From the NCBI GenBank assembly GCA_964036665.1, contig OZ038527.1, positions 14,291,835-14,355,834 of the forward strand: a stretch of 64,000 nucleotides of DNA. The letters are read 5' to 3'. A program made the position numbers and the translations under genes. Each line of letters begins with the position of its first letter. Position 1 is the first letter of the stretch. The notes beneath the pieces were generated by a model that was not told the origin of the DNA, ran no database searches, and saw nothing but the letters and a program-made list of their open reading frames with translations. The DNA comes from Gordius sp. MW1. Lineage: Eukaryota; Nematomorpha; Gordioida; Gordea; Gordiidae. Below, piece by piece: positions 53,629 to 64,000 of this stretch.

Positions 53629-54318
53629 GACAACTTTCATCGGATGAATACGGTTGAATAAAAAAATGTGAAAAATTTTGAGGTAAAAATATTCATTTTT
53701 TTTCGATTCTATGTGAAAGAGCGTAAAAAAATATATAAAAGTAAGCCAATTTGAAAATCCTATTATCCTCGATTGACTTCCGAAAAGAGGTTTTAAGCTG
53801 CGAGAACTATCATTTTGACAAAAGACAACGTTTTATTGTTGCGATTAGTTTGTTGTATCGCAACGTGAGTGCTTAATTTTTGAAAACTGCACTATGCGAT
53901 CATGATTTCAAAGTAATAGTTTTCAGATTCTGATAAATTTTTACTCTTTATCATGGAAACAACGTCTGAAAACGACAACTTTCATCGGATGAATACGGTT
54001 GAATAAAAAAATGTGAAAAATTTTGAGGTAAAAATATTCATTTTTTTTCGATTCTATGTGAAAGAGCGTAAAAAAATATATAAAAGTAAGCCAATTTGAA
54101 AATCCTATTATCCTCGATTGACTTCCGAAAAGAGGTTTTAAGCTGCGAGAACTATCATTTTGACAAAAGACAACGTTTTATTGTTGCGATTAGTTTGTTG
54201 TATCGCAACGTGAGTGCTTAATTTTTGAAAACTGCACTATGCGATCATGATTTCAAAGTAATAGTTTTCAGATTCTGATAAATTTTTACTCTTTATCATG
54301 GAAACAACGTCTGAAAAC
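53629..54318. repeat. Perfect tandem monomer doublet (2 x 345 bp)
   Basis: Read base by base, the monomers at 53629 and 53974 appear identical over 345 bp, including the uncommon TTTGAAAATCC, TTTTCAGATTC and TTACTCTTTATC. A third copy that looks the same is at 58768. Adjacent identical monomers are rare in this array, where neighbours usually belong to different types, so this looks like a very recent single-monomer duplication. Confidence 0.88.
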
Positions 54319-56370
54319 GACAACTTTCATCGGATGAATACGGTTGAATAAAAAAATGTGAAAAATTTTGAGGTAAAAATATTCATTTTTTTTCGATTCT
54401 ATGTGAAAGAGCGTAAAAAAATATATAAAAGTAAGCCAATTTGAGAATCCTATTATCCTCGATTGACTTCCGAAAAAAGGTTTTAAGCTGCGAGAACTAT
54501 CATTTTGACAAAAGACAACGTTTTATTGTTACGATTAGTTTGTTGTATCGCAACGTGAGTTTGTAATTTTTGAAAACTGCTCTATGCGATCATGATTTCA
54601 AAGTAATAATTTTCTGATTCTGATAAATTTTTACTTTTTATCATATAAACCACGTCAGAAAACGACAACTTTTATCGGATGAATACGGTTGAAAGAAAAA
54701 AATGTGAAAAATTTTGAGGTAAAAATATTCATTTTTTTCGATTCTATGTGAAAGAGCTTGAAAAAATATATAAAAATAAGCCGATTTGAAAATCCTATTA
54801 TCCTCGATTGACTTCCGAAAAGAGGTTTTAAGCTGCGAGAACTATCATTTTGACAAAAGACAACGTTTTATTGTTGCGATTAGTTTGTTGTATCGCAACG
54901 TGAGTTTTTAATTTTTGAAAACTGCTCTATGCGATCATGATTTCAAAGTAATAGTTTTCTGATTCTGATAAATTTTTACTTTTTATCATATAAACCACGT
55001 TAGAAAACGACAACTTTTATCGGATGAATACGGTTGAAAGAAAAAAATGTGAAAAATTTTAAGGTAAAAATATTTATTTTTTTCGATTCTATGTGAAAGA
55101 GCTTGAAAAAATATATAAAAATAAGCCGATTTGAGAATCCTATTATCCTCGATTGACTTCCGAAAAGAGGTTTTAAGCTGCGAGAACTATCATTTTGACA
55201 AAAGACAACGTTTTATTGTTCCGATTAGTTTGTTGTATCGCAACGTGAGTTTTTAATTTTTGAAAACTGCTCTATGCGATCATGATTTCAAAGTAATAGT
55301 TTTCTGATTCTGATAAATTTTTACTTTTTATCATATAAACCCGTTAGAAAACGACAACTTTTATCGGATGAATACGGTTGAAAGAAAAAAATGTGAAAAA
55401 TTTTGAGGTAAAAATATTCATTTTTTTCGATTTTATGTGAAAGAGCTTAAAAAAATATATAAAAATAAGCCGATTTGAGAATCCTATTATCCTCGATTGA
55501 CTTCCGAAAAGAGGTTTTAAGCTGCGAGAACTATCATTTTGACAAAAGACAACGTTTTATTGTTGCGATTAGTTTGTTGTATCGCAACGTGAGTGCTTAA
55601 TTTTTGAAAACTGCACTATGCGACCATGATTTCAAAGTAATAGTTTTCAGATTCTGATAAATTTTTACTCTTTATCATGGAAACAACGTCTGAAAACGAC
55701 AACTTTCATCGGATAAATACAGTTGAATAAAAAAATGTGAAAATTTTTGAGGTAAAAATATTCATTTTTTTTTGATTCTATGTGAAAGAGCGTAAAAAAA
55801 TATATAAAAGTAAGCCAATTTGAGAATCCTATTATCCTCGATTGACTTCCGAAAAGAGGTTTTAAGCTGCGAGAACTATCATTTTGACAAAAGACAACGT
55901 TTTATTGTTGCGATTAGTTTGTTGTATCGCAACGTGAGTGCTTAATTTTTGAAAACTGCACTATGCGATCATGATTTCAAGGTAATAGTTTTCTGATTCT
56001 GATAAATTTTTACTCTTTATCATGAAAACAACGTCTGAAAACGACAACTTTCATCGGATGAATACGGTTGAATAAAAAAATGTGAAATTTTTTGAGGTAA
56101 AAATATTCATTTTTTTTCGATTCTAGGTGAAAGAGCTTAAAAAAATATATAAAAGTAAGCCAATTTGAGAATCTATTATCCTCGATTGACTTCCGAAAAG
56201 AGGTTTTAAGCTGCGAGAACTATCATTTTGACAAAAGACAACGTTTTATTGTTACCGCAACGTGAGTTTTTAATTTTTGAAAACTGCCCTATGCGATCAT
56301 GATTTCAAAGTAATAGTTTTCTGATTCTGATAAATTTTTACTTTTTATCATATAAACCACGTCAGAAAAC
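54319..56370. repeat. Satellite segment echoing 34.8-38.6 kb
   Basis: Monomer starts are 54319, 54664, 55009, 55353, 55698 and 56043. The rare GTGAGTTTGTAATTTTTG near 54556 also occurs near 38168 and in no other place I saw. The monomers at 54664 and 55009 share CCGATTTGAAAATCC and TTTTAAGGTAAAAATATTT with 34847 and 35192. CTAGGTGAAAG near 56124 matches 36226. Near 55340 the tail CATATAAACCCGTT has lost one base. No gene is present. Confidence 0.9.
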
Positions 56371-59112
56371 GACAACTTTTATCGAATGAATACGGTTGAA
56401 AGAAAAAAAAGGGAAAAATTTTGAGGTAAAAATATTTATTTTTTTCGATTCTATGTGAAAGAGCTTGAAAAAATATATAAAAATAAGACAATTTCAGAAA
56501 CCTATTATCCTCGATTGACTTCCGAAAAGAGGTTTTAAGCTGCGAGAACTATCATTTTGACAAAAGACAACGTTTTATTGTTGCGATTAGTTTGTTGTAT
56601 CGCAACGTGAGTGCTTAATTTTTGAAAACTGCACTATGCGATCATGATTTTAAGGTAATAGTTTTGTGATTCTGATAAATTTTTACTCTTTATCATGGAA
56701 ACAACGTCTGAAAACGACAACTTTCATCGGATGAATACGGTTGAATAAAAAAATGTGAAAAATTTTGAGGTAAAAATATTCATTTTTTTTCGATTCTATG
56801 TATAGAGCTTAAAAAAATATATAAAAGTAAGCCAATTTGAGAATCTATTATCTTCGATTGACTTCCGAAAAGAGGTTTTAAGCTGCGAGAACTATCATTT
56901 TGACAAAAGACAACGTTTTATTGTTGCGATTAGTTTGTTGTATCGCAACGTGAGTGTTTAATTTTTGAAAACTGCACTATGCGATCATGATTTCAAAGTA
57001 ATAGTTTTCTGATTCTGATAAATTTTTACTTTTTATCATGGAAACAACGTCTGAAAACGACAACTTTCATCGGATGAATACGGTTGAATAAAAAAATGTG
57101 AAAAATTTTGAGGTAAAAATATTCATTTTTTTTCGATTCTATGTGAAAGAGCGTAAAAAAATATATAAAAGTAAGCCAATTTGAGAATCCTATTATCCTC
57201 GATTGACTTCCGAAAAGAGGTTTTAAGCTGCGAGAACTATCATTTTGACAAAAGACAACGTTTTATTGTTGCGATTAGTTTGTTGTATCGCAACGTGAGT
57301 GCTTAATTTTTGAAAACTGCACTATGCGATCATGATTTCAAAGTAATAGTTTTCTTATTCTGATAAATTTTTACTTTTTATCATGGAAACAACGTCTGAA
57401 AACGACAACTTTCATCGGATGAATACGGTTGAATAAAAAAATGTGAAAAATTTTGAGGTAAAAATATTCATTTTTTTCGATTCTATGTTGAAAGAGCGTA
57501 AAAAAATATATAAAAGTAAGCCAATTTGAGAATCCTATTATCCTCGATTGACTTCCGAAAAAAGGTTTTAAGCTGCGAGAACTATCATTTTGACAAAAGA
57601 CAACGTTTTATTGTTACCGCAACGTGAGTTTTTAATTTTTGAAAACTGCCCTATGCGATCATGATTTCAAAGTAATAGTTTTCTGATTCTGATAAATTTT
57701 TACTTTTTATCATATAAACCACGTCAGAAAACGACAACTTTTATCGGATGAATACGGTTGAAAGAAAAAAATGTGAAAAATTTTGAGGTAAAAATATTCA
57801 TTTTTTTCGATTCTATATGAAAGAGCTTGAAAAAATATATAAAAATAAGCCGATTTGAGAATCCTATTATCCTCGATTGACTTCCGAAAAGAGGTTTTAA
57901 GCTGCGAGAACTATCATTTTGACAAAAGACAACGTTTTATTGTTCCGATTAGTTTGTTGTATCGCAACGTGAGTTTTTAATTTTTGAAAACTGCTCTATG
58001 CGATCATGATTTCAAAGTAATAGTTTTCTGATTCTGATAAATTTTTACTTTTTATCATATAAACCACGTTAGAAAACGACAACTTTTATCGGATGAATAC
58101 GGTTGAAAGAAAAAAATGTGAAAAATTTTAAGGTAAAAATATTTATTTTTTTCGATTTTATGTGAAAGAGCTTAAAAAAATATATAAAAATAAGCCGATT
58201 TGAGAATCCTATTATCCTCGATTGACTTCCGAAAAGAGGTTTTAAGCTGCGAGAACTATCATTTTGACAAAAGACAACGTTTTATTGTTGCGATTAGTTT
58301 GTTGTATCGCAACGTGAGTGCTTAATTTTTGAAAACTGCACTATGCGACCATGATTTCAAAGTAATAGTTTTCAGATTCTGATAAATTTTTACTCTTTAT
58401 CATGGAAACAACGTCTGAAAACGACAACTTTCATCGGATAAATACGGTTGAATAAAAAAATGTGAAAAATTTTGAGGTAAAAATATTCATTTTTTTTTGA
58501 TTCTTTGTGAAAGAGCGTAAAAAAATATATAAAAGTAAGCCAATTTGAGAATCCTATTATCCTCGATTGACTTCCGAAAAGAGGTTTTAAGCTGCGAGAA
58601 CTATCATTTTGACAAAAGACAACGTTTTATTGTTGCGATTAGTTTGTTGTATCGCAACGTGAGTGCTTAATTTTTGAAAACTGCACTATGCGATCATGAT
58701 TTCAAGGTAATAGTTTTCTGATTCTGATAAATTTTTACTCTTTATCATGGAAACAACGTCTGAAAACGACAACTTTCATCGGATGAATACGGTTGAATAA
58801 AAAAATGTGAAAAATTTTGAGGTAAAAATATTCATTTTTTTTCGATTCTATGTGAAAGAGCGTAAAAAAATATATAAAAGTAAGCCAATTTGAAAATCCT
58901 ATTATCCTCGATTGACTTCCGAAAAGAGGTTTTAAGCTGCGAGAACTATCATTTTGACAAAAGACAACGTTTTATTGTTGCGATTAGTTTGTTGTATCGC
59001 AACGTGAGTGCTTAATTTTTGAAAACTGCACTATGCGATCATGATTTCAAAGTAATAGTTTTCAGATTCTGATAAATTTTTACTCTTTATCATGGAAACA
59101 ACGTCTGAAAAC
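56371..59112. repeat. Satellite block with HOR-derived monomers
   Basis: Monomer starts are 56371, 56716, 57059, 57404, 57733, 58078, 58423 and 58768. The monomer at 56371 has AAAAAAGGGAAAAATTT and is followed, as in the nine-monomer HOR, by a GAATCTATTATC monomer, but without GACACCG. The monomer at 56716 has the private change CTATGTATAGAGC near 56797. One at 57404 is short and carries an extra T (ATGTTGAAAG near 57486). No gene is present. Confidence 0.9.
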
Positions 59113-62100
59113 GACAACTTTCATCGGATGAATACGGTTGAATAAAAAAATGTGAAAAATTTTGAGGTAAAAATATTCATTTTTTTTCGATTCTATGTGA
59201 AAGAGCGTAAAAAAATATATAAAAGTAAGCCAATTTGAGAATCCTATTATCCTCGATTGACTTCCGAAAAGAGGTTTTAAGCTGCGAGAACTATCATTTT
59301 GACAAAAGACAACGTTTTATTGTTGCGATTAGTTTGTTGTATCGCAACGTGAGTGCTTAATTTTTTAAAACTGCACTGATTATGATTTCAAAGTAATAGT
59401 TTTCTGATTCTGATAACTTTTTACTTTTTATCATATAAACCACGTCAGAAAACGACAACTTTTATCGGATGAATACGGTTGAAAGAAAAAAATGTGAAAA
59501 ATTTTGAGGTAAAAATATTTGTTTTTTTCGATTCTATGTGAAAGAGCTTGAAAAAATATATAAAAGTAAGCCAATTTGAGAATCCTATTATCCTCGATTG
59601 ACTTCCGAAAAAAGGTTTTAAGCTGCGAGAACTATCATTTTGACAAAAGACAACGTTTTATTGTTACGATTAGTTTGTTGTATCGCAACGTGAGTTTTTA
59701 ATTTTTGAAAACTGCTCTATGCGATCATGATTTCAAAGTAATAGTTTTCTGATTCTGATAAATTTTTACTTTTTATCATGGAAACAACGTCTGAAAACGA
59801 CAACTTTCATCGGATGAATACGGTTGAAAGAAAAAAATGTGAAAAATTTTGAGGTAAAAATATTTATTTTTTTCGATCCTATGTGAAAGAGCTTAAAAAA
59901 ATATATAAAAATAAGCCGATTTGAGAATCCTATTATCCTCGATTGACTTCCGAAAAGAGGTTTTAAGCTGCGAGAACTATCATTTTGACAAAAGACAACG
60001 TTTTATTGTTGCGATTAGTTTGTTGTATCGCAACGTGAGTGCTTAATTTTTGCAAACTGCACTATGCGATCATGATTTCAAAGTAATAGTTTTCTGATTC
60101 TGATAAATTTTTACTTTTTATCATGGAAACAACGTCTGAAAACGACAACTTTCATCGGATGAATACGGTTGAATAAAAAAATGTGAAAAATTTTGAGGTA
60201 AAAATATTCATTTTTTTCGATTCTATGTGAAAGAGCGTAAAAAAATATATAAAAGTAAGCCAATTTGAGAATCCTATTATCCTCGATTGACTTCCGAAAA
60301 AAGGTTTTAAGCTGCGAGAACTATCATTTTGACAAAAGACAACGTTTTATTGTTACGATTAGTTTGTTGTATCGCAACGTGAGTTTTTAATTTTTGAAAA
60401 CTGCTCTATGCGATCATGATTTCAAAGTAATAGTTTTCTGATTCTGATAAATTTTTACTTTTTATCATATAAACCACGTCAGAAAACGACAACTTTTATC
60501 GGATGAATACGGTTGAAAGAAAAAAATGTGAAAAATTTTGAGGTAAAAATATTTATTTTTTTCGATCCTATGTGAAAGAGCTTGAAAAAATATATAAAAA
60601 TAAGCCGATTTGAGAATCCTATTATCCTCGATTGACTTCCGAAAAGAGGTTTTAAGCTGCGAGAACTATCATTTTGACAAAAGACAACGTTTTATTGTTG
60701 CGATTAGTTTGTTGTATCGCAACGTGAGTGCTTAATTTTTTAAAACTGCACTATGCGATCATGATTTCAAAGTAATAGTTTTCTGATTCTGATAAATTTT
60801 TACTTTTTATCATGGAAACAACGAAAACGACAACTTTCATCGGATGAATACGGTTGAATAAAAAAATGTGAAAAATTTTGAGGTAAAAATATTCATTTTT
60901 TTCAATTCTATGTGAAAGAGCGTAAAAAAATATATAAAAGTAAGCCCATTTGAGAATCCTATTATCCTCGATTGACTTCCGAAAAAAGGTTTTAAGCTGC
61001 GAGAAATATCATTTTGACAAAAGACAACGTTTTATTGTTGCGATTAGTTTGTTGTATCGCAACGTGAGTGCTTAATTTTTGAAAACTGCACTATGCGACC
61101 ATGATTTCAAAGTAATAGTTTTCTGATTCTGATAAATTTTTACTTTTTATCATATAAACCACGTCAGAAAACGACAACTTTTATCGGATGAATACGGTTG
61201 AAAGAAAAAAAAGGGAAAAATTTTGAGGTAAAAATATTTATTTTTTTCGATTCTATGTGAAAGAGCTTGAAAAAATATATAAAAATAAGCCGATTTGAGA
61301 ATCCTATTATCCTCGATTGACTTCCGAAAAGAGGTTTTAAGCTGCGAGAACTATCATTTTGACAAAAGACAACGTTTTATTGTTGCGACTAGTTTGTTGT
61401 ATCGCACCGTGTGAGCTTAATTTTTGAAAACTGCTCTATGCGATCATGATTTCAAATTAATAGTTTTCTGATTGTGATAAATTTTTACTTTTTATCATGG
61501 AAACAACGTCTGAAAACGACAACTTTCATCGGATGAATACGGTTGAAAGAAAAAAATGTGAAAAATTTTAAGGTAAAAATATTCATTTTTTTCGATTCTA
61601 TGTGAAAGAGCGTAAAAAAATATATAAAAGTATGCCAATTTGAGAATCCCATTATCCTCGATTGACTCCCGAAAAGAGGTTTTAAGCTGCTAGAACAATC
61701 ATTTTGACAAAAGACAACGTTTTATTGTTGCGATTAGTTTGTTGTATCAAACGTGAGTGCTTAATTTTTGAAAACTGCTCTATGCAATCATGATTTCAAA
61801 GTAATAGTTTTCTGATTCTGATAAATTTTTACTTTTTATCATGGAAACAACGTCTGAAAACGACAACTTTCATTGGATGAATACGGTTGAAAGAAAAAAA
61901 TGTGAAAAACTTTGAGGTAAAAATATTCATTTTTTTCGATTCTATGTGAAAGAGCGTAAAAAAATATATAAAAGTAAGACAATTTCAGAATACTATTATC
62001 CTCGATTGACTTCCGAAAAGAGGTTTTAAGCTGCGAGAACTATCATTTTGACAAAAGACAACGTTTTATTGATGCGATTAGTTTGTTGTATCGCAACGTG

Positions 62101-63920
62101 AGTGCTTAATTTTTGAAAACTGCACTATGCGATCATGATTTCAAAGTAATAGTTTTCTGATTCTGATAAATTTTTACTTTTTATCATGGAAACAACGTCT
62201 GAAAACGACAACTTTCATCGGATGAATACGGTTTAATAAAAAAATGTGAAAAATTTTGAGGTAAAAATATTCATTTTTTTCGATTCTATGTGAAAGAGCG
62301 TAAAAAAATATATAAAAGTAAGCCAATTTGAGAATCCTATTATCCTCGATTGACTTCCGAAAAGAGGTTTTAAGCTGCGAGAACTATCATTTTGACAAAA
62401 GACAACGTTTTATTGTTGCGATTAGTTTGTTGTATCGCAACGTGAGTGCTTAATTTTTTAAAACTGCACTGATCATGATTTCAAAGTAATAGTTTTCTGA
62501 TTCTGATAAATTTTTACTTTTTATCATATAAACCACGTCAGAAAACGACAACTTTTATCGGATGAATACGGTTGAAAGAAAAAAAAGGGAAAAATTTTGA
62601 GGTAAAAATATTTATTTTTTTCGATTCTATGTGAAAGAGCTTGAAAAAATATATAAAAATAAGCCGATTTGAGAATCCTATTATCCTCGATTGACTTCCG
62701 AAAAGAGGTTTTAAGCTGCGAGAACTATCATTTTGACAAAAGACAACGTTTTATTATTGCGACTAGTTTGTTGTATCGCACCGTGAGAGCTTAATTTTTG
62801 AAAACTGCTCTATGCGATCATGATTTCAAATTAATAGTTTTCTGATTCTGATAAATTTTTACTTTTTATCATGGAAACAACGTCTGAAAACGACAACTTT
62901 CATTGGATGAATACGGTTGAAAGAAAAAAATGTGAAAAATTTTAAGGTAAAAATAGTCATTTTTTCGATTCTATGTGAAAGAGCGTAAAAAAATATATAA
63001 AAGTGAGACAATTTCAGAATCCTATTATCCTCGATTGACTTCCGAAAAGAGGTTTTAAGCTGCGAGAAATATCATTTTGACAAAGACAACGTTTTATTGT
63101 TGCGATTAGTTTGTTGTATCGCAACGTGAGTGCTTAATTTTTTAAAACTGCACTGATCATGATTTCAAAGTAATAGTTTTCTGATTCTGATAAATTTTTA
63201 CTTTTTATCATATAAACCACGTCAGAAAACGACAACTTTTATCGGATGAATACGGTTGAAAGAAAAAAAAGGGAAAAATTTTGAGGTAAAAATATTTATT
63301 TTTTTCGATTCTGTGTGAAAGAGCTTGAAAAAATATATAAAAATAAGCCGATTTGAGAATCCTATTATCCTCGATTGACTTCCGAAAAGAGGTTTTTAGC
63401 TGCGAGAACTATCATTTTGACAAAAGACAACGTTTTATTGTTACGATTAGTTTGTTGTATCGCAACGTGAGTTTTTAATTTTTGAAAACTGCTCTATGCG
63501 ATCATGATTTGAAAGTAATAGTTTTCTGATTCTGATAAATTTTTACTTTTTATCATATAAACCACGTCAGAAAACGACAACTTTTATCGGATGAATACGG
63601 TTGAAAGAAAAAAATGTGAAAAATTTTGAGGTAAAAATATTTATTTTTTTCGATCCTATGTGAAAGAGCTTAAAAAAATATATAAAAATAAGCCGATTTG
63701 AGAATCCTATTATCCTCGATTGACTTCCGAAAAGAGGTTTTAAGCTGCGAGAACTATCATTTTGACAAAAGACAACGTTTTATTGTTGCGATTAGTTTGT
63801 TGTATCGCAACGTGAGTGCTTAATTTTTGCAAACTGCACTATGCGATCATGATTTCAAAGTAATAGTTTTCTGATTCTGATAAATTTTTACTTTTTATCA
63901 TGGAAACAACGTCTGAAAAC
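59113..63920. repeat. Mixed, less ordered satellite monomers
   Basis: Monomer starts are 59113, 59454, 59799, 60144, 60488, 60829, 61173, 61518, 61862, 62207, 62547, 62892, 63231 and 63576. No short dyad-deleted monomer is present here. AAAAAAGGGAAAAATTT occurs at 61173, 62547 and 63231 but without the AGACAATTTCAG partner of the HOR. TTTTTTAAAACTGCACTGAT occurs near 59360, 62452 and 63137. TCGATCCTATG (59873, 60564, 63651), TTTTTGCAAACTGC (60045, 63824) and GCGACTAG (61386, 62759) hint at 4- and 11-monomer echoes. No gene is present. Confidence 0.9.
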
Positions 63921-64000
63921 GACAACTTTCATCGGATGAATACGGTTGAATAAAAAAATGTGAAAAATTTTGAGGTAAAAATATTCATTTTTTTCGATTC
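63921..64000. repeat. Partial satellite monomer at window end
   Basis: The first 80 bp of a GAATAAAAAA-type monomer are cut by the window end, so the array continues beyond it. Confidence 0.97.

Larger units (their letters stand above)
1..64000. repeat. Satellite DNA array, ~344-bp monomer, head to tail
   Basis: The anchor GACAACT, normally preceded by GAAAAC, recurs 188 times on the same strand from position 1 to 63921. In the two monomers starting near 22904 and 25279 a 6-bp deletion removes the anchor itself. Spacings are mostly 341-346 bp, with a short class of 326-329 bp and extremes of about 314 and 347 bp. This gives 187 whole monomers plus an 80-bp end fragment, mean period 341.8 bp. 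A typical monomer counted by hand (the 344-bp type starting TTTCATCGG after the anchor) has 104 G or C. No inverted monomer and no insertion larger than a few bases was seen. The frame start is arbitrary because the window begins and ends inside the array. Satellite identity is certain; a centromeric or heterochromatic location is inferred from size and HOR structure. I do not recognise the family. Confidence 0.99.

Noticed and set aside
1-64000. CRISPR array or other prokaryotic repeat system
   Set aside because: The repeating unit is 344 bp with no unique spacers, no cas-like genes and no coding sequence at all. A head-to-tail satellite with HORs explains everything.
1-64000. CENP-B box
   Set aside because: The box core needs TTCG followed by a CGGG block. 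The typical monomer has TTTCGATTCTATG and ACTTCCGAAAAG but no CGGG, so no match to the known box.
1-64000. Tandem repeat of a transposon or rDNA spacer
   Set aside because: No terminal repeats, coding remnants, tRNA or rRNA sequence were seen within the monomer, and no non-repeat DNA is present. A spacer array cannot be strictly excluded from the window alone, but nothing supports it.

Overview
The whole 64-kb window is one uninterrupted, AT-rich tandem satellite DNA array. A monomer of about 344 bp (about 30% G+C by my hand count of one typical monomer) is repeated head to tail in one orientation. Using the first bases of the window (GACAACT) as anchor, I found 188 monomer starts, at positions 1 to 63921: 187 complete monomers and a final 80-bp fragment. 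The mean period is (63921-1)/187 = 341.8 bp. Spacing between anchors never exceeds 347 bp and drops to about 314 bp in the shortest variant. No gene, RNA gene, transposon or other unrelated DNA therefore interrupts the array, and neither flank is visible. The few open frames of 61-76 codons are by-products of the repeat. An array of this size and organisation points to a eukaryote and suggests pericentromeric, centromeric or other heterochromatic DNA. I do not recognise the monomer family and cannot name the organism.

Layout by region. 1-2.7 kb: simple monomers. 2.7-6.2 kb: a five-monomer (about 1.7 kb) unit present twice. 6.2-13 kb: mixed variants with small local duplications. 13-20 kb: partial nine- and six-monomer repeats. 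21.9-26.6 kb: a seven-monomer higher-order repeat (HOR, about 2.37 kb) in two copies. 27.0-33.1 kb: a six-monomer HOR of exactly 2049 bp in three copies, ending in a chimeric monomer. 33.5-39.6 kb: mixed. 39.6-53.6 kb: a nine-monomer HOR (3066-3067 bp) arranged 9-6-9-9-partial 9, nested in a 15-monomer (5119 bp) duplication. 53.6-59 kb: a perfect monomer doublet followed by segments related to 34-39 kb. 59-64 kb: mixed variants that share marks with the first 13 kb.

Two main haplotypes build the array. One has the tail ATATAAACCACGT, then CTTTTATCGG and GAAAGAAAAAA in the next monomer. The other has the tail ATGGAAACAACGTCTG, then CTTTCATCGG and GAATAAAAAA. A third, short form (about 328 bp; 24 examples) has lost 16 bp from the centre of an 8-bp inverted repeat and recurs at fixed places in the HORs. 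The shared deletions, private substitutions and chimeric monomers fit unequal exchange and gene conversion as the processes that shaped the array. Nothing in the sequence shows a protein-coding or defence system; the HOR architecture and its junctions are the notable content.
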